From NCBI GenBank assembly GCA_946886565.1, contig CAMPIX010000012.1:7400-71399 (forward strand): 64,000 bases of DNA, written 5' to 3'. Position 1 is the stretch's first letter, and each line of letters begins with the position of its first letter. The DNA comes from an uncultured Altererythrobacter sp. (GTDB lineage: Bacteria; Pseudomonadota; Alphaproteobacteria; Sphingomonadales; Sphingomonadaceae). Of the stretch, positions 16,760-26,343 are shown in pieces. Under the pieces are notes generated by a model that saw nothing but the letters and a program-made list of their open reading frames with translations, was not told the origin of the DNA and searched no databases. The position numbers and the translations under genes were made by a program.

Positions 16760-18406
16760 ATGAAACGCAGCCATTTCGCCGCTGCCTCTGCACTCGCCGC
16801 GCTTGCGCTGGCGGTGCCCGCCTCGGCGCAGGAGACCGCGGACGAGGAAGCCGCCGCGGAGCGCGACGATCGCGGTCTGCGCGTCGATCCCTATATCGAG
16901 GCCTCGCAGGTGCTCGTCGCCGAACTCTCGCCCGGCGACGACGTCGTGACCTACACTCAGCTCGCGGTCGGCGTCGACGCGAGCGTGACGGGGCGCAACA
17001 ACGGCGGCTCGGTCTCGCTGCGCTACGAGCGCAATATCGGCTACGGCGACGACACGCTGGATTCGGACACGCTCAGCGGCGTGGCGCGCGGCTATGCGAC
17101 GGTCGTCCCGCGCGCGCTGACGATCGAGGGCGGCGCGCTCGCGGCGCGCACGCGGGTCGACGGCAACGGCGGGGCGACGCTCAATCCGCTGGTCGGCGAT
17201 GACAGCGAGAGCCGCATCTATTCGGCCTATGCCGGGCCCAACCTCCACACCCGCGCCGGCGATGTCGAGGTCAACGCCAACTACCGCATCGGCTACACGC
17301 GGGTCGAAGCGCCCGATGCCCTCGTGGTCGCGCCCGGCGCTGCTGCGGTCGACGTGTTCGACGAGAGCGTGGTGCATGCGGCGGGCTTCCATGTCGGCAC
17401 CAGCCCTGGCGAACCGCTGCCGGTCGGCGTGGGCGTCGGCGGGGGCTGGGTGCAGGAGGATGTCTCCAACCTCGACCAGCGGGTGCAGGATCGCTTCGTG
17501 CGCGCCGACGTGCAGGTTCCGGTGAGCCGCGATGTCGCGCTCGTCGGCGGGGTGGGTTACGAGGATGTCGAGGTTTCGAGCCGCGATGCGGTGCGCGATG
17601 CCGCGGGCAACCCGGTGATCGGCGACGACGGCCGCTTCGTCACCGACGAGAGCGAACCGCGCCGCATCGCCTACGAGGCGTCGGGCCTGATCTGGGACGT
17701 CGGCGTGATGTGGCGCCCGAGCGCGCGCACCGCGCTCGAGGCGCATGTCGGCCGGCGCTACGATTCGACCACCTACTACGGCACCTTCGCCTGGGCGCCG
17801 AGTTCGCGCAGCAACGTCAACGTGGCGGTCTACGACACCGTCTCGGGGTTCGGCGGGCTGCTCAACACCGCGCTTGCCAACCTGCCGACCGAGTTCAGCG
17901 CCGCACGCAACGCGTTGAGCGGCGACTTCACCGGCTGCGTCGGCGGCGAGGACGGCGCGAACTGCCTGGCGGGCGTGCTCGGCTCGGTCCGCTCGGCGGT
18001 GTTCCGCTCGCGCGGGATCGCAGCCGGTTACGGCGTGCGCCTCGGCCGGATCGATACCGGCATCGGCGCGGGTTACCAGCGGCGCAAGTTCATCGCCGCG
18101 CCCGGCACCGTGCTCGCGACGGCGAACGGCGTCGTCGATGAAGCGTACTGGGTGAACTATTATATCGGGGCGGAGCTCGGCCGCACCGCGGCGCTGGACG
18201 GCAACGTCTATGCCAGCTGGATCGACAGCGACTTCGTCGACAGCGGCGAGGTCTTCGCGATCGGCGCCTCGGCCGCCTACCGCCGCCTGATCACCGGCCG
18301 CCTGTCTGCGCGCGCCGCGCTGGCGGTGGATCATCTCGACAGCGAACTGACGCTCGGGGACTACACCTCGGCCTCGGCGCTGCTCGGCCTGCGATACGAT
18401 TTCTGA
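16760..18406 (+). CDS. XrtA-system outer-membrane beta-barrel protein
   Basis: A 548-residue exported protein with a clear signal peptide ending PASAQ at residue 24. The mature part shows alternating polar/hydrophobic strands typical of barrels (VSLRYERNIGYGDD, VEVNANYRIGYTRV) and ends with an aromatic residue (LLGLRYDF), the usual barrel-assembly signal. It resembles the TIGR03016 family found in exosortase/polysaccharide loci. It is probably an export porin or scaffold for the polymer. The start at 16760 was chosen for the signal peptide. Confidence 0.85.
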   Translation: MKRSHFAAASALAALALAVPASAQETADEEAAAERDDRGLRVDPYIEASQVLVAELSPGDDVVTYTQLAVGVDASVTGRNNGGSVSLRYERNIGYGDDTLDSDTLSGVARGYATVVPRALTIEGGALAARTRVDGNGGATLNPLVGDDSESRIYSAYAGPNLHTRAGDVEVNANYRIGYTRVEAPDALVVAPGAAAVDVFDESVVHAAGFHVGTSPGEPLPVGVGVGGGWVQEDVSNLDQRVQDRFVRADVQVPVSRDVALVGGVGYEDVEVSSRDAVRDAAGNPVIGDDGRFVTDESEPRRIAYEASGLIWDVGVMWRPSARTALEAHVGRRYDSTTYYGTFAWAPSSRSNVNVAVYDTVSGFGGLLNTALANLPTEFSAARNALSGDFTGCVGGEDGANCLAGVLGSVRSAVFRSRGIAAGYGVRLGRIDTGIGAGYQRRKFIAAPGTVLATANGVVDEAYWVNYYIGAELGRTAALDGNVYASWIDSDFVDSGEVFAIGASAAYRRLITGRLSARAALAVDHLDSELTLGDYTSASALLGLRYDF

Positions 18407-18419
18407 GGGGTGTGAAGCG

Positions 18420-19577
18420 ATGTTCGAAGAATTCTACGGGCTGACGGGTCGACCCTTCCAGCTGACCCCCGATCCCAACTTCTATTTCGAGAGCACGACG
18501 CACCGCAAGGCGCTGTCCTATCTCGGATACGGGATGGCGCAGGGCGAGGGCTTCATCGTCATCACCGGCGAGGTCGGGGCGGGCAAGTCCACGCTGGTCG
18601 CGCATCTGATGCAGAAGATCGATCCCGGCCAGATGACGGTCGGCCAGGTCGTGACCAGCAATCTCGACGGGGAGGAGCTGGTCCACGTGGTCGCGCAGAG
18701 CTTCGGCCTCGAGGTCGAAGGCCACGACAAGGCGGCCGCGCTCGGCGCGATCGAGGCTTTCCTGCACACCGAAGCGCGCGAGGGCCGGCGGTGCATGCTG
18801 GTGGTCGACGAATCGCAGAACCTCAGCGTCGAGGCGCTGGAGGAGCTGCGTATGCTGTCGAACTTCCAGCTCGGCGCGCATCCGCTGCTGCAGACGCTGC
18901 TGCTGGGCCAGCCCGAGTTCAAGCAGGTGCTCGCCGAGCACGAGGCGTTGGAGCAGTTGCGCCAGCGGGTGATCGCCGCGCACCATCTGGAGCCGATGGA
19001 GCCGGGCGAGATCGAACCTTATATCCGCCACCGGCTCGAATGCGTCGGCTGGCAGGGCAATCCCGAATTCGACCAGGACGTCTTCGCCGGGTTGCACGAA
19101 GCGGCGGGCGGTATCCCGCGCAAGGTCAACCAGGTCGCAACGCGGCTGCTGCTGCTCGGCGCGGTCGAGCAGCGCACGCGGATCGATGGCGCCATGCTGC
19201 GCGCGGTGGTCGAGGAAATGCGCAGCGAAAGCGAGGCACCGCCCAACCCGGCGGCGAGGCTCGCCGCTGCGCCCGTCCCCGGGCCGGTCAAGCACGCGGT
19301 CCATTCCGAAGCTGGGCCGGCGCCGGCTGGGCCCCCGGTCGATTTCGAGGCCATGCTCGCTGAGCGCGACGCGCAGATCGCCGAACTCCAGCAGGCGGTG
19401 ATCGAGCTGTCGCGTGCGGCCGAGGAGGGCGAAGATGGCGCTGAGCGCGAGGAGCTGGTGGCCCGGATCGACACCTTCGGCCGGCGGCTCGACGAGCAGG
19501 AACGCTCGGTGCGCCACGTGCTTGCCATGCTGATCGAGTGGGTCGAAACCGGGCAGGCGCCGCGCGCCGCGGCCTAG
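18420..19577 (+). CDS. XrtA-associated ATPase (ExeA-like)
   Basis: A 385-residue AAA ATPase (TIGR03015-like) related to secretion ATPase ExeA/GspA. It begins FYGLTGRPFQLTPDPNFYF, has Walker A GEVGAGKST near residue 50 and Walker B MLVVDESQN near 128, and ends in a predicted coiled coil (about 315-375). Its precise role in exosortase systems is not established; the operon position suggests it helps assemble the export or sorting machinery. Thirteen bases separate it from the barrel gene. Confidence 0.92.
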   Translation: MFEEFYGLTGRPFQLTPDPNFYFESTTHRKALSYLGYGMAQGEGFIVITGEVGAGKSTLVAHLMQKIDPGQMTVGQVVTSNLDGEELVHVVAQSFGLEVEGHDKAAALGAIEAFLHTEAREGRRCMLVVDESQNLSVEALEELRMLSNFQLGAHPLLQTLLLGQPEFKQVLAEHEALEQLRQRVIAAHHLEPMEPGEIEPYIRHRLECVGWQGNPEFDQDVFAGLHEAAGGIPRKVNQVATRLLLLGAVEQRTRIDGAMLRAVVEEMRSESEAPPNPAARLAAAPVPGPVKHAVHSEAGPAPAGPPVDFEAMLAERDAQIAELQQAVIELSRAAEEGEDGAEREELVARIDTFGRRLDEQERSVRHVLAMLIEWVETGQAPRAAA

Positions 19578-19589
19578 GACCCCGGCGCG

Positions 19590-20462
19590 ATGGATGAACC
19601 GCGGATCGTCAACGGCCTGTCGGTCGACGTCGAGGACTGGTTCCAGGTCGGCGCGTTCGAGAATGTGATCGACCGCGGCGACTGGGACGGGCTGGCGCTG
19701 CGCGTCGAGAACAATGTACTGCGGATTCTCGACCTGTTCGCGGAGGCCGACGTCAAGGCGACGTTCTTCACGCTCGGCTGGATCGCGCAGCGCAACGGGC
19801 CGCTGATGCGGCGGATCGTCGAGGCCGGGCACGAGCTCGCCAGCCACGGCTACGACCACGCGCGGGTGTTCACCTTCGACCGCAAGGCGTTCGCCGCGGA
19901 CATCCTGCGCGCGCGCAAGACGATCGAGGATGCGGGCGGGGTGCCGATCACCGGCTATCGCGCGCCGAGCTTCTCGATCGATCAGCGCACGCCGTGGGCT
20001 TATATGGAGCTGGCCGAACAGGGCTACGCCTATTCGTCCAGCGTCGCGCCGGTTGCGCACGATCATTACGGCTGGCGCAAGGCGCCGCGCTTCGCCTTCC
20101 GCCCGCTTCCGTGGTCGGACCTCGTCGAGATTCCGGTCACCACCGCGATGCTCGGCGGCAGGCGCGTGGCGGCAGGGGGCGGGGGGTTCTTCCGCGTGCT
20201 GCCCTACGGCTTCTCGCGCTGGGCGATCCGGCAGGTGAACCGCCGCGAGGAGCGGCCGGCGGTGTTCTATTTCCACCCGTGGGAGATCGATCCCGGCCAG
20301 CCGCGCGTGGCGCACGCGCCGATCAGGTCGAAGCTGCGGCACTATACCAATCTCGACAGGATGGCGCCCAAGCTGCGCGAACTGGTGCACGAATTCGCAT
20401 GGAGCCGGATGGATCTTGTCGCCTGGCGCGAGGCGGCGCGCGCGGTGCCGCTCGCGGCATGA
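19590..20462 (+). CDS. XrtA-system polysaccharide deacetylase
   Basis: A 290-residue NodB-fold deacetylase (TIGR03006-like, DUF3473-type C-terminus). The metal-binding motifs are LSVDVEDWFQV near residue 10 and HELASHGYDH near 81-90; YRAPSFSID and YFHPWEIDP are the conserved later motifs. It would remove acetyl groups from the polymer during synthesis. No signal peptide is visible, in line with other family members. It ends in an ATGA overlap with the FemAB-like gene. Confidence 0.93.
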   Translation: MDEPRIVNGLSVDVEDWFQVGAFENVIDRGDWDGLALRVENNVLRILDLFAEADVKATFFTLGWIAQRNGPLMRRIVEAGHELASHGYDHARVFTFDRKAFAADILRARKTIEDAGGVPITGYRAPSFSIDQRTPWAYMELAEQGYAYSSSVAPVAHDHYGWRKAPRFAFRPLPWSDLVEIPVTTAMLGGRRVAAGGGGFFRVLPYGFSRWAIRQVNRREERPAVFYFHPWEIDPGQPRVAHAPIRSKLRHYTNLDRMAPKLRELVHEFAWSRMDLVAWREAARAVPLAA

Positions 20463-21514
20463 ACGCGCCTTTCGCACCGGCGCTGGCGGTCTCGCTTGCG
20501 GACTTGCGCGATCCGGGTGAGGCGGCGCGGATCGAGGGCTATGTCGCCGAGCAGGGTGGTTCGCTGTTTCACCGTCCCGCCTGGCTGCGCTCCGTCGAGC
20601 ACGGGACCGGGCAACGCGCGCTTGGCTTGGTCGCGGAGCGGGGCGGCGCGCTGGTCGGCTGGTTGCCGCTGAGCGAAATCCATTCACCGCTGTTCGGGCG
20701 CGCACTCGTTTCGAGCGGCTTCGCGGTGGGCGGGGGCATTCTGGCCGAAGACGATCGCGCCGCCACGGCGCTGGCGCGCGCCGCCGAGGAACTCGCGCAG
20801 CGGCGCAATTGCCCCGCGGTCGAGTTGCGCGGCGGCTCACTGCCCGAGGGCTGGGAGGTGCGCGACGATGCCCACCTCGGTTTCATCGGCAACCTTGCCG
20901 ACGACGACGAGGCGCAGCTTCTCGCCGCGCCGCGCAAGCAGCGCGCCGAAGTGCGCAAGAGCCTGGCTGGCGAACTCGAGGTGCGCATCGGCCGCGACGA
21001 GACCGACCGTGCGGCGCACTACGCGGTCTATGGCGAGAGCGTGCGCAATCTCGGCACTCCGGTATTCCCGCGCGCGCTGTTCGACGCCACGCTCGACACG
21101 CTCGACGCCGATATCCTGACGGTGACGCATCGCGGCGATCCGGTCGCGAGCGTGCTCTCGTTCTATCACGGCGGCGCGGTGCTGCCCTACTGGGGTGGCG
21201 GTACGTTCGCCGCGCGGGCCTTGCGCGCCAACGAGCGGATGTATTTCGAGCTGATGCTCCACGCGCGGCGGCGCGGGTGCGCGCGGTTCGATTTCGGGCG
21301 CTCGAAAGCGGGGAGCGGCCCGGCTGCCTACAAGAAGAACTGGGGCTTCGAGCCGCAACCGCTTGCCTATGCGAGCTGGACCGCGCCGGGCGCCGCGAAG
21401 CGCGACGTCGATCCGACGAGCGCCGCCTATGCGGCGAAGATCGTGCTGTGGAAGCGCCTGCCGCTCGGCCTCGCCAACCGGATCGGCCCAGCGATCGCGC
21501 GCGGGCTCGGCTGA
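20459..21514 (+). CDS. FemAB-family XrtA-associated protein
   Basis: A 351-residue protein of the FemAB/BioF2 acyltransferase type that is specific to XrtA loci (TIGR03019-like). Diagnostic parts are AAPRKQRAEVRKSLAG, RNLGTPVFPRALF, PYWGGGTFAARALRANERM and FDFGRSKAGSGPAAYKKNWG. FemAB enzymes add amino acids to peptides or sugars from aminoacyl-tRNA, so it may decorate the polymer or its carrier (inference). It starts in the deacetylase stop and its stop shares one base with the following ATG (TGATG). Confidence 0.92.
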   Translation: MNAPFAPALAVSLADLRDPGEAARIEGYVAEQGGSLFHRPAWLRSVEHGTGQRALGLVAERGGALVGWLPLSEIHSPLFGRALVSSGFAVGGGILAEDDRAATALARAAEELAQRRNCPAVELRGGSLPEGWEVRDDAHLGFIGNLADDDEAQLLAAPRKQRAEVRKSLAGELEVRIGRDETDRAAHYAVYGESVRNLGTPVFPRALFDATLDTLDADILTVTHRGDPVASVLSFYHGGAVLPYWGGGTFAARALRANERMYFELMLHARRRGCARFDFGRSKAGSGPAAYKKNWGFEPQPLAYASWTAPGAAKRDVDPTSAAYAAKIVLWKRLPLGLANRIGPAIARGLG

Positions 21515-22749
21515 TGGCCGGCGAGATACTCTTCCTTGCGCACCGCGTGCCGTTCCCGCCCGACCGCGGCGACAAGATTCGCTCGCACCATCTGCTCAAG
21601 GCGCTGGCGAAGATCGCGCCGGTCCATGCCGGCTGCCTCGCAGAGAGCGACGGCGATCTGGCGCAGGAAACCGAACTGGGGGCGCTGACGGCGAGTCATT
21701 TCCTCGTCCGCCGCGACAAGAACCTTGTCCTCGCGGGGCTCCAGGCACTGGCGAAAGGCCTGCCGGTCAGTCTGACCGCCTTCGATCATCCCGGCTTGCG
21801 CCGCTGGGTCGCGGCGACGCTGGCCGAGCGGCCGATCGGGACGGTGTTCGTCTTCTCCGGGCAGATGGGGCAGTACGTCCCCGCCGACTTCGCCGGACGC
21901 GTGGTGATCGACCTGTGCGACGTCGATTCGGCGAAGTTCGAGGCATACGGCGCTGGACGTTCGGGGCCGCGCGCATGGATCGACCGGCGCGAGGCGCGCC
22001 GGCTCGCCGCCGAGGAAGAGCGACTGGCGCATCGGGCGAACTCGACGTTGCTCGTGAGCGAGGCCGAGGCGGCGCTGTTTCGCTCGCGGTTGCGCGATGC
22101 GCAGGGGCTCGATGTTCGCGCGCTGTGCAACGGAATCGACACGGCCACTTTCGATCCGCAGGCTATCGCCCCCCAACAGGCGCTTGCCGTCGAGCCGGGG
22201 CCGCATATCGTATTCACCGGACAAATGGACTACGCCCCCAACGTCGCCGCGGTGGTGCGGGTGGCCGAGCGGCTCCTGCCGGCAATCCGGCAATATCATC
22301 CCCGCGCGACCTTCCATGTGGTCGGCCGCGCGCCTACCGCGCAGCTTCACAAGCTCGACGGGCAGGGCGGGGTGCGCGTGTGGGGCGAGGTGCCCGATGT
22401 GCGCCCGTTCCTCGCCGCAGCCGACCTCGTGCTCGCGCCGCTCGCAATCGCGCGCGGGATCCAGAACAAGGTGCTCGAGGCGATGGCGATGGCGCGGCCG
22501 GTAGTGCTTTCGCCCGAAGCCGCGACCGGGATCGACGCGCGCGACGGCGAGCATTTCGCGATCGGCGCGGACGACGGGGCGCTGATCGAGCGCTCGCTGG
22601 CGCTGCTCGACGGCGGCCCCGCGGCGCTGGCGATGGGCGCGGCCGCGCGGCGCTATGTCGTCGAGCATCAGGGTTGGGACGCGATGCTTGCGCCGCTGGC
22701 GGCGCTGGTCGGCGGGCAGCCGTTCGGAGACCGGCGCGATGCCGCCTGA
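21514..22749 (+). CDS. XrtA-system glycosyltransferase (TIGR03087-like)
   Basis: A 411-residue GT4-type glycosyltransferase. The N-terminus EILFLAHRVPFPPDRGDKIR is a signature of this exosortase-linked subfamily, and HIVFTGQMDYAPN, LVLAPLAIARGIQNKVLEA and the EGxxxKxxE-like region identify the donor-binding domain. It should add a sugar to the growing lipid-linked repeat unit in the cytoplasm. It is translationally linked on both sides: one-base overlap upstream and 11-base overlap with xrtA. Confidence 0.92.
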   Translation: MAGEILFLAHRVPFPPDRGDKIRSHHLLKALAKIAPVHAGCLAESDGDLAQETELGALTASHFLVRRDKNLVLAGLQALAKGLPVSLTAFDHPGLRRWVAATLAERPIGTVFVFSGQMGQYVPADFAGRVVIDLCDVDSAKFEAYGAGRSGPRAWIDRREARRLAAEEERLAHRANSTLLVSEAEAALFRSRLRDAQGLDVRALCNGIDTATFDPQAIAPQQALAVEPGPHIVFTGQMDYAPNVAAVVRVAERLLPAIRQYHPRATFHVVGRAPTAQLHKLDGQGGVRVWGEVPDVRPFLAAADLVLAPLAIARGIQNKVLEAMAMARPVVLSPEAATGIDARDGEHFAIGADDGALIERSLALLDGGPAALAMGAAARRYVVEHQGWDAMLAPLAALVGGQPFGDRRDAA

Positions 22750-24298
22750 GGCCGTCTTGCCGCTCGCACGCGAAAACCTGCTCGCGCGTATCCCCGCGAT
22801 TTGGCGCGGCCCGCTCGCGCGGCTGGCGCTGGCGTGGCTCGCGCTGCTGTTGCTGACCGCGCGCGACTGGCTGACGATGGCCGACAAGTGGTGGACGATC
22901 TCGACCTACAACCATGTGCTCTTCGTCCCGCCGATTGTCGGCTGGCTGGTGTGGAACCGCCGCCGTGAGCTGGCCGCGCTGACCCCGCGCGCCTGGTGGC
23001 CGGGACTGGTGCTGCTCGCAGGAGCACTGTTCCTGTGGTTGCTCGGCACCCTGGCGAGCTTCAACAGCGCGAGCCAGCTCGGCGCGGTGGTCGCGCTTCA
23101 GGCGGCGGTGCTGACGCTGCTGGGACCGCGCGTTTCCGCGGGGCTGCTGTTCCCGCTCGGCTACATGCTGTTCCTCGTGCCCTTCGGCGACGAGCTGGTG
23201 CCCGCCCTGCAGATGATCACCGCGGACATCGTGATCTGGCTTACCCACGCCAGCGGCATTCCGGCGGTAATCGACGGCGTGTTCATCGACACCCCGGTCG
23301 GCCTGTTCGAGGTCGCCGAGGCGTGCTCGGGCGTGCAGTTCCTCGTCGCGATGCTCGCGCTCGGCGTGCTGATCGCGCAGACCTGCTTCCGCGGCTGGCG
23401 GCGGCGCGCGATATTCCTCGCCTTCGCACTCGCGCTGCCGATCCTCGCCAACGGGGTCCGCGCCTGGGGGACGATCTATATCGCGCAGTTCCAGGGAATC
23501 GAGTTCGCCGAGGGGTTCGATCATATCGTCTACGGCTGGGTGTTCTTCGGGCTGGTGGTCGCGGTGCTGCTCGCCGTGTCGTGGCGCTGGTTCGACCGCG
23601 ATCCGGAGGAATCCTCGGTCGATCCCGAGGCGCTGCGCCGCTCGGCGTTGCTCGGCTACCTGGAGCGGGCTTCGCTGCGCCCGAACATGGCGCTTGCGGG
23701 CGTGCTCGCCATCGCGGTCGCATTCGGTCTCTGGGCAGGTTTCGCAGCACGCGCCGAGGCCCGGTTGCCCGCGCAGATCGTACTGCCCGAGGTGTCCGGC
23801 TGGCAGCAGGTGCCCTACGAGCCTGCGGTGGGCTGGATGCCGCGCGCGACCGGCGCGGCCCATCGTGCGATCGCCCGATATCGCAACGCGGCGGGCGACA
23901 AGGTCGACGTGTTCTACGCGCTCTACCCGGCGCAGGACGATACGCGCGATGCCTCGGCATACGGCGAAGGCGCGCTGGTGCCCGGCACGCCGTGGCGCTG
24001 GGTCGAGCCCGGACCCGGCTCCGAACAGGCGAGCGGTGACGTCCTGCTCGCGCATGGCCAACTCGTCCGCGTGACCGAGACGAGCTGGCGCACAGGCGAC
24101 CTCACCACCGGCAGCGCCGCGCGGCTCAAGCTCGCGACGATGCGCGAACGGCTGCTGCTGCGCCGCCGCCCCACGGCAACGCTGATCCTCTCCGTCGAGG
24201 GGCGTCCGGCAGCCGAGGGAGCGCGAGTGATCGGCCAATTCTCCGCCGCGATGGGCGACCGCGGCGCGTGGATGGACCGCGTGGCAGGGCTGCGATAA
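22739..24298 (+). CDS. xrtA: Exosortase A fused to an EpsI domain
   Basis: A 519-residue inner-membrane protein. The N-terminal half is an exosortase, the transpeptidase/protease that processes PEP-CTERM proteins at the membrane; about eight hydrophobic segments lie within residues 20-310. The catalytic triad is in place: Cys196 in EACSGVQ, Arg241 in NGVRAWG and His262 in FDHIVYGW. From about residue 330 the sequence is an EpsI domain (for example LPEVSGWQQV and WRWVEPGPGS), a fusion common in XrtA. No PEP-CTERM substrate was found in the window. Start ATG 22739 lies inside the end of the glycosyltransferase gene. Confidence 0.95.
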   Translation: MPPEAVLPLARENLLARIPAIWRGPLARLALAWLALLLLTARDWLTMADKWWTISTYNHVLFVPPIVGWLVWNRRRELAALTPRAWWPGLVLLAGALFLWLLGTLASFNSASQLGAVVALQAAVLTLLGPRVSAGLLFPLGYMLFLVPFGDELVPALQMITADIVIWLTHASGIPAVIDGVFIDTPVGLFEVAEACSGVQFLVAMLALGVLIAQTCFRGWRRRAIFLAFALALPILANGVRAWGTIYIAQFQGIEFAEGFDHIVYGWVFFGLVVAVLLAVSWRWFDRDPEESSVDPEALRRSALLGYLERASLRPNMALAGVLAIAVAFGLWAGFAARAEARLPAQIVLPEVSGWQQVPYEPAVGWMPRATGAAHRAIARYRNAAGDKVDVFYALYPAQDDTRDASAYGEGALVPGTPWRWVEPGPGSEQASGDVLLAHGQLVRVTETSWRTGDLTTGSAARLKLATMRERLLLRRRPTATLILSVEGRPAAEGARVIGQFSAAMGDRGAWMDRVAGLR

Positions 24299-24308
24299 GG
24301 CGAAGCCT

Positions 24309-26207
24309 ATGTGCGGCATCGCCGGGATCTTCCATTGCGGCACCCCCAAGCCGGTCGATCCCGAGCGCGTCGCGCGCATGGCCGACGCGCTCGCGCATCG
24401 CGGGCCCGACGGATCGGGCGTGTGGACGGGCCCCGGGATCGGTCTCGGCCATCGCCGCCTCTCGATCATCGACATCGCCGGATCGCCGCAGCCTATGCAT
24501 TCGGCCGACCGGCGCGCGACGATCGTGTTCAACGGCGAGATCTACAACTACCGCGAGCTCCGCCGCGAGCTCGAGGGCGAGGGCGCGCAATTTCGTACCA
24601 ATGGCGATACCGAGGTGATCCTCGCCGCCTGGCAGCGCTGGGGGGTCGAGTGCCTGCCGCGTCTCCACGGCATGTTCGCCTTCGCGCTCTACGACGCACG
24701 CCGGCGCGAACTGGTGCTGGTGCGCGACCGGCTCGGTGTGAAACCGCTGTTCACCGCTCACCTGAGCGACGGGAGCGTGGCGTTCGCTTCCGAGCTGAAG
24801 GGCCTGCTCGCGCACCCGCTGCTCCGGCGCGAGGCCGATCCGCTGGCGGTCGAGGACTATCTCGCATGGGGCTACGTGCCCGATCACCGCTCGATCCTGA
24901 AAGGCGTGGGGAAGCTGCCCGCGGGCCACTATCAGGTTCTGCGGCACGAAGCGTCGCCGCCGCAGCCGGTCGGATGGTGGGACATCGACTTCAGCCGCCG
25001 CCACACCGGCTCGACCGCCGATCTTTCCGCCGAGCTGCTCCATCATATGCGCGAGGCGGTGAGCTCGCGCATGGTGGCCGACGTTCCGCTCGGCGCGTTT
25101 CTGTCGGGCGGGGTCGATTCCTCCTCGGTCGTCGCGCTGATGGCCGAGACGAGCCGCGATCCGGTCAAAACCTGTTCGATCGGGTTCGACGTCGCCGAGC
25201 TCGACGAGACGGGTTACGCGGAAAGGGTCGCGCGGCTTTTCGCCACCGATCACCACGGCCGCACGGTCGACGCAGGCGATTTCGCCGCCGCCGATCACCT
25301 TGCGGCGATGTTCGACGAGCCCTTCGCCGACGCATCCGCCTTGCCCACATGGCGCGTGTGCCAGCTCGCGCGCGAACACGTCACCGTCGCGCTCTCGGGC
25401 GACGGGGCGGACGAGGCGTTCGCCGGATACCGCCGCCAGGTGTTCCACGCGCGCGAAGAGCAGGCGCGCGCCATTGTGCCGGCTGCACTGCGCGGGCCGG
25501 TGTTCGGCGCGCTCGGCAGGGCCTGGCCCAAGGCCGACTGGGCGCCCCAGCCGCTGCGTGCCAAGGCGACCTTCCTCTCGCTCGCCGAGGACGGGGCCGA
25601 GGGTTACGCGCGTGCAATTGGCGTGGTGGCACCCGAAGTGCGCGCGACGCTCTACACCGACCGCTTCCGGCGCGAGATCGACGGCTATCGCGCCGAGGAC
25701 GCTTTCGTAAAAGTCATGCGCGCGGCGCCTGCGCGCAGCGGGCTCGACCGCGCGCAATACGCCGATCTCAAGTTCTGGCTGCCGGGCGACATCCTGACCA
25801 AGGTCGACCGTACGAGCATGAATGTGGGGCTCGAGGCGCGCGAGCCGCTGCTCGACCACCGGCTGATCGAGTTCGCCGCGCAGCTCCCGCACCGCGAGCG
25901 GATCAGGGGGCGGCAGGGCAAGTGGCTGCTCAAGCACACCATGCGCCGGTATCTACCGGAAGACGTGCTGTTTCGCCCCAAGCAGGGCTTCGTCACCCCG
26001 ATCGCGCAATGGCTGCGCGGCCCGCTGGCGGCGGAGGCGCGCGCGATTGCGGGCGGCGCGCGGCTCGCACGCACCGGGTGGTTCGACGAGGCCCGGCTCG
26101 CACGCATGACCGAAGCGCATATCGCCGGCCGCTCGGACAACTCGCGGCTGCTGTGGCAGTTGCTGATGCTCGACAGGTCGTTGGAAAGACTCGGCGTTTC
26201 GGGCTGA
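24309..26207 (+). CDS. Amidotransferase 1, exosortase A system-associated (asparagine-synthase-like)
   Basis: A 632-residue class II amidotransferase of the AsnB type (TIGR03108-like). Cys2 in MCGIAGIF is the glutaminase nucleophile; FNGEIYNYRELR and the AMP-binding SGGVDSSSV near residue 265 complete the two-domain plan, with SGDGADEAFAGY further on. It probably amidates a carboxyl group on a sugar of the polymer, using glutamine nitrogen. Ten bases separate it from xrtA and it is the last clear member of the plus-strand XrtA operon. Confidence 0.93.
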   Translation: MCGIAGIFHCGTPKPVDPERVARMADALAHRGPDGSGVWTGPGIGLGHRRLSIIDIAGSPQPMHSADRRATIVFNGEIYNYRELRRELEGEGAQFRTNGDTEVILAAWQRWGVECLPRLHGMFAFALYDARRRELVLVRDRLGVKPLFTAHLSDGSVAFASELKGLLAHPLLRREADPLAVEDYLAWGYVPDHRSILKGVGKLPAGHYQVLRHEASPPQPVGWWDIDFSRRHTGSTADLSAELLHHMREAVSSRMVADVPLGAFLSGGVDSSSVVALMAETSRDPVKTCSIGFDVAELDETGYAERVARLFATDHHGRTVDAGDFAAADHLAAMFDEPFADASALPTWRVCQLAREHVTVALSGDGADEAFAGYRRQVFHAREEQARAIVPAALRGPVFGALGRAWPKADWAPQPLRAKATFLSLAEDGAEGYARAIGVVAPEVRATLYTDRFRREIDGYRAEDAFVKVMRAAPARSGLDRAQYADLKFWLPGDILTKVDRTSMNVGLEAREPLLDHRLIEFAAQLPHRERIRGRQGKWLLKHTMRRYLPEDVLFRPKQGFVTPIAQWLRGPLAAEARAIAGGARLARTGWFDEARLARMTEAHIAGRSDNSRLLWQLLMLDRSLERLGVSG

Positions 26208-26343
26208 ACGCCGGATTCGGGTGGCCCGTATCGGGACTCGGCCCGCCGCAACGATTTATTAATTATTTGCCAAAGGAGTCCCTGCTCGACTACGATTCGT
26301 CCAATTGGGGGAGTGATGCCGCAGAATAAGCGGGGGGATCCTT
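26208..26343 (+). promoter_or_regulatory. AT-rich leader, probable promoter of the RpfF-like gene
   Basis: After the XrtA operon a GC-rich gap contains an unusually AT-rich island, GATTTATTAATTATTTGCC, around 26254-26272. In this GC-rich genome that is the best promoter candidate near here, though I could not assign clean -35 and -10 boxes. It suggests that the following gene can be transcribed independently of the XrtA operon. A weak GGGGGGATCC precedes the ATG. Confidence 0.4.
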
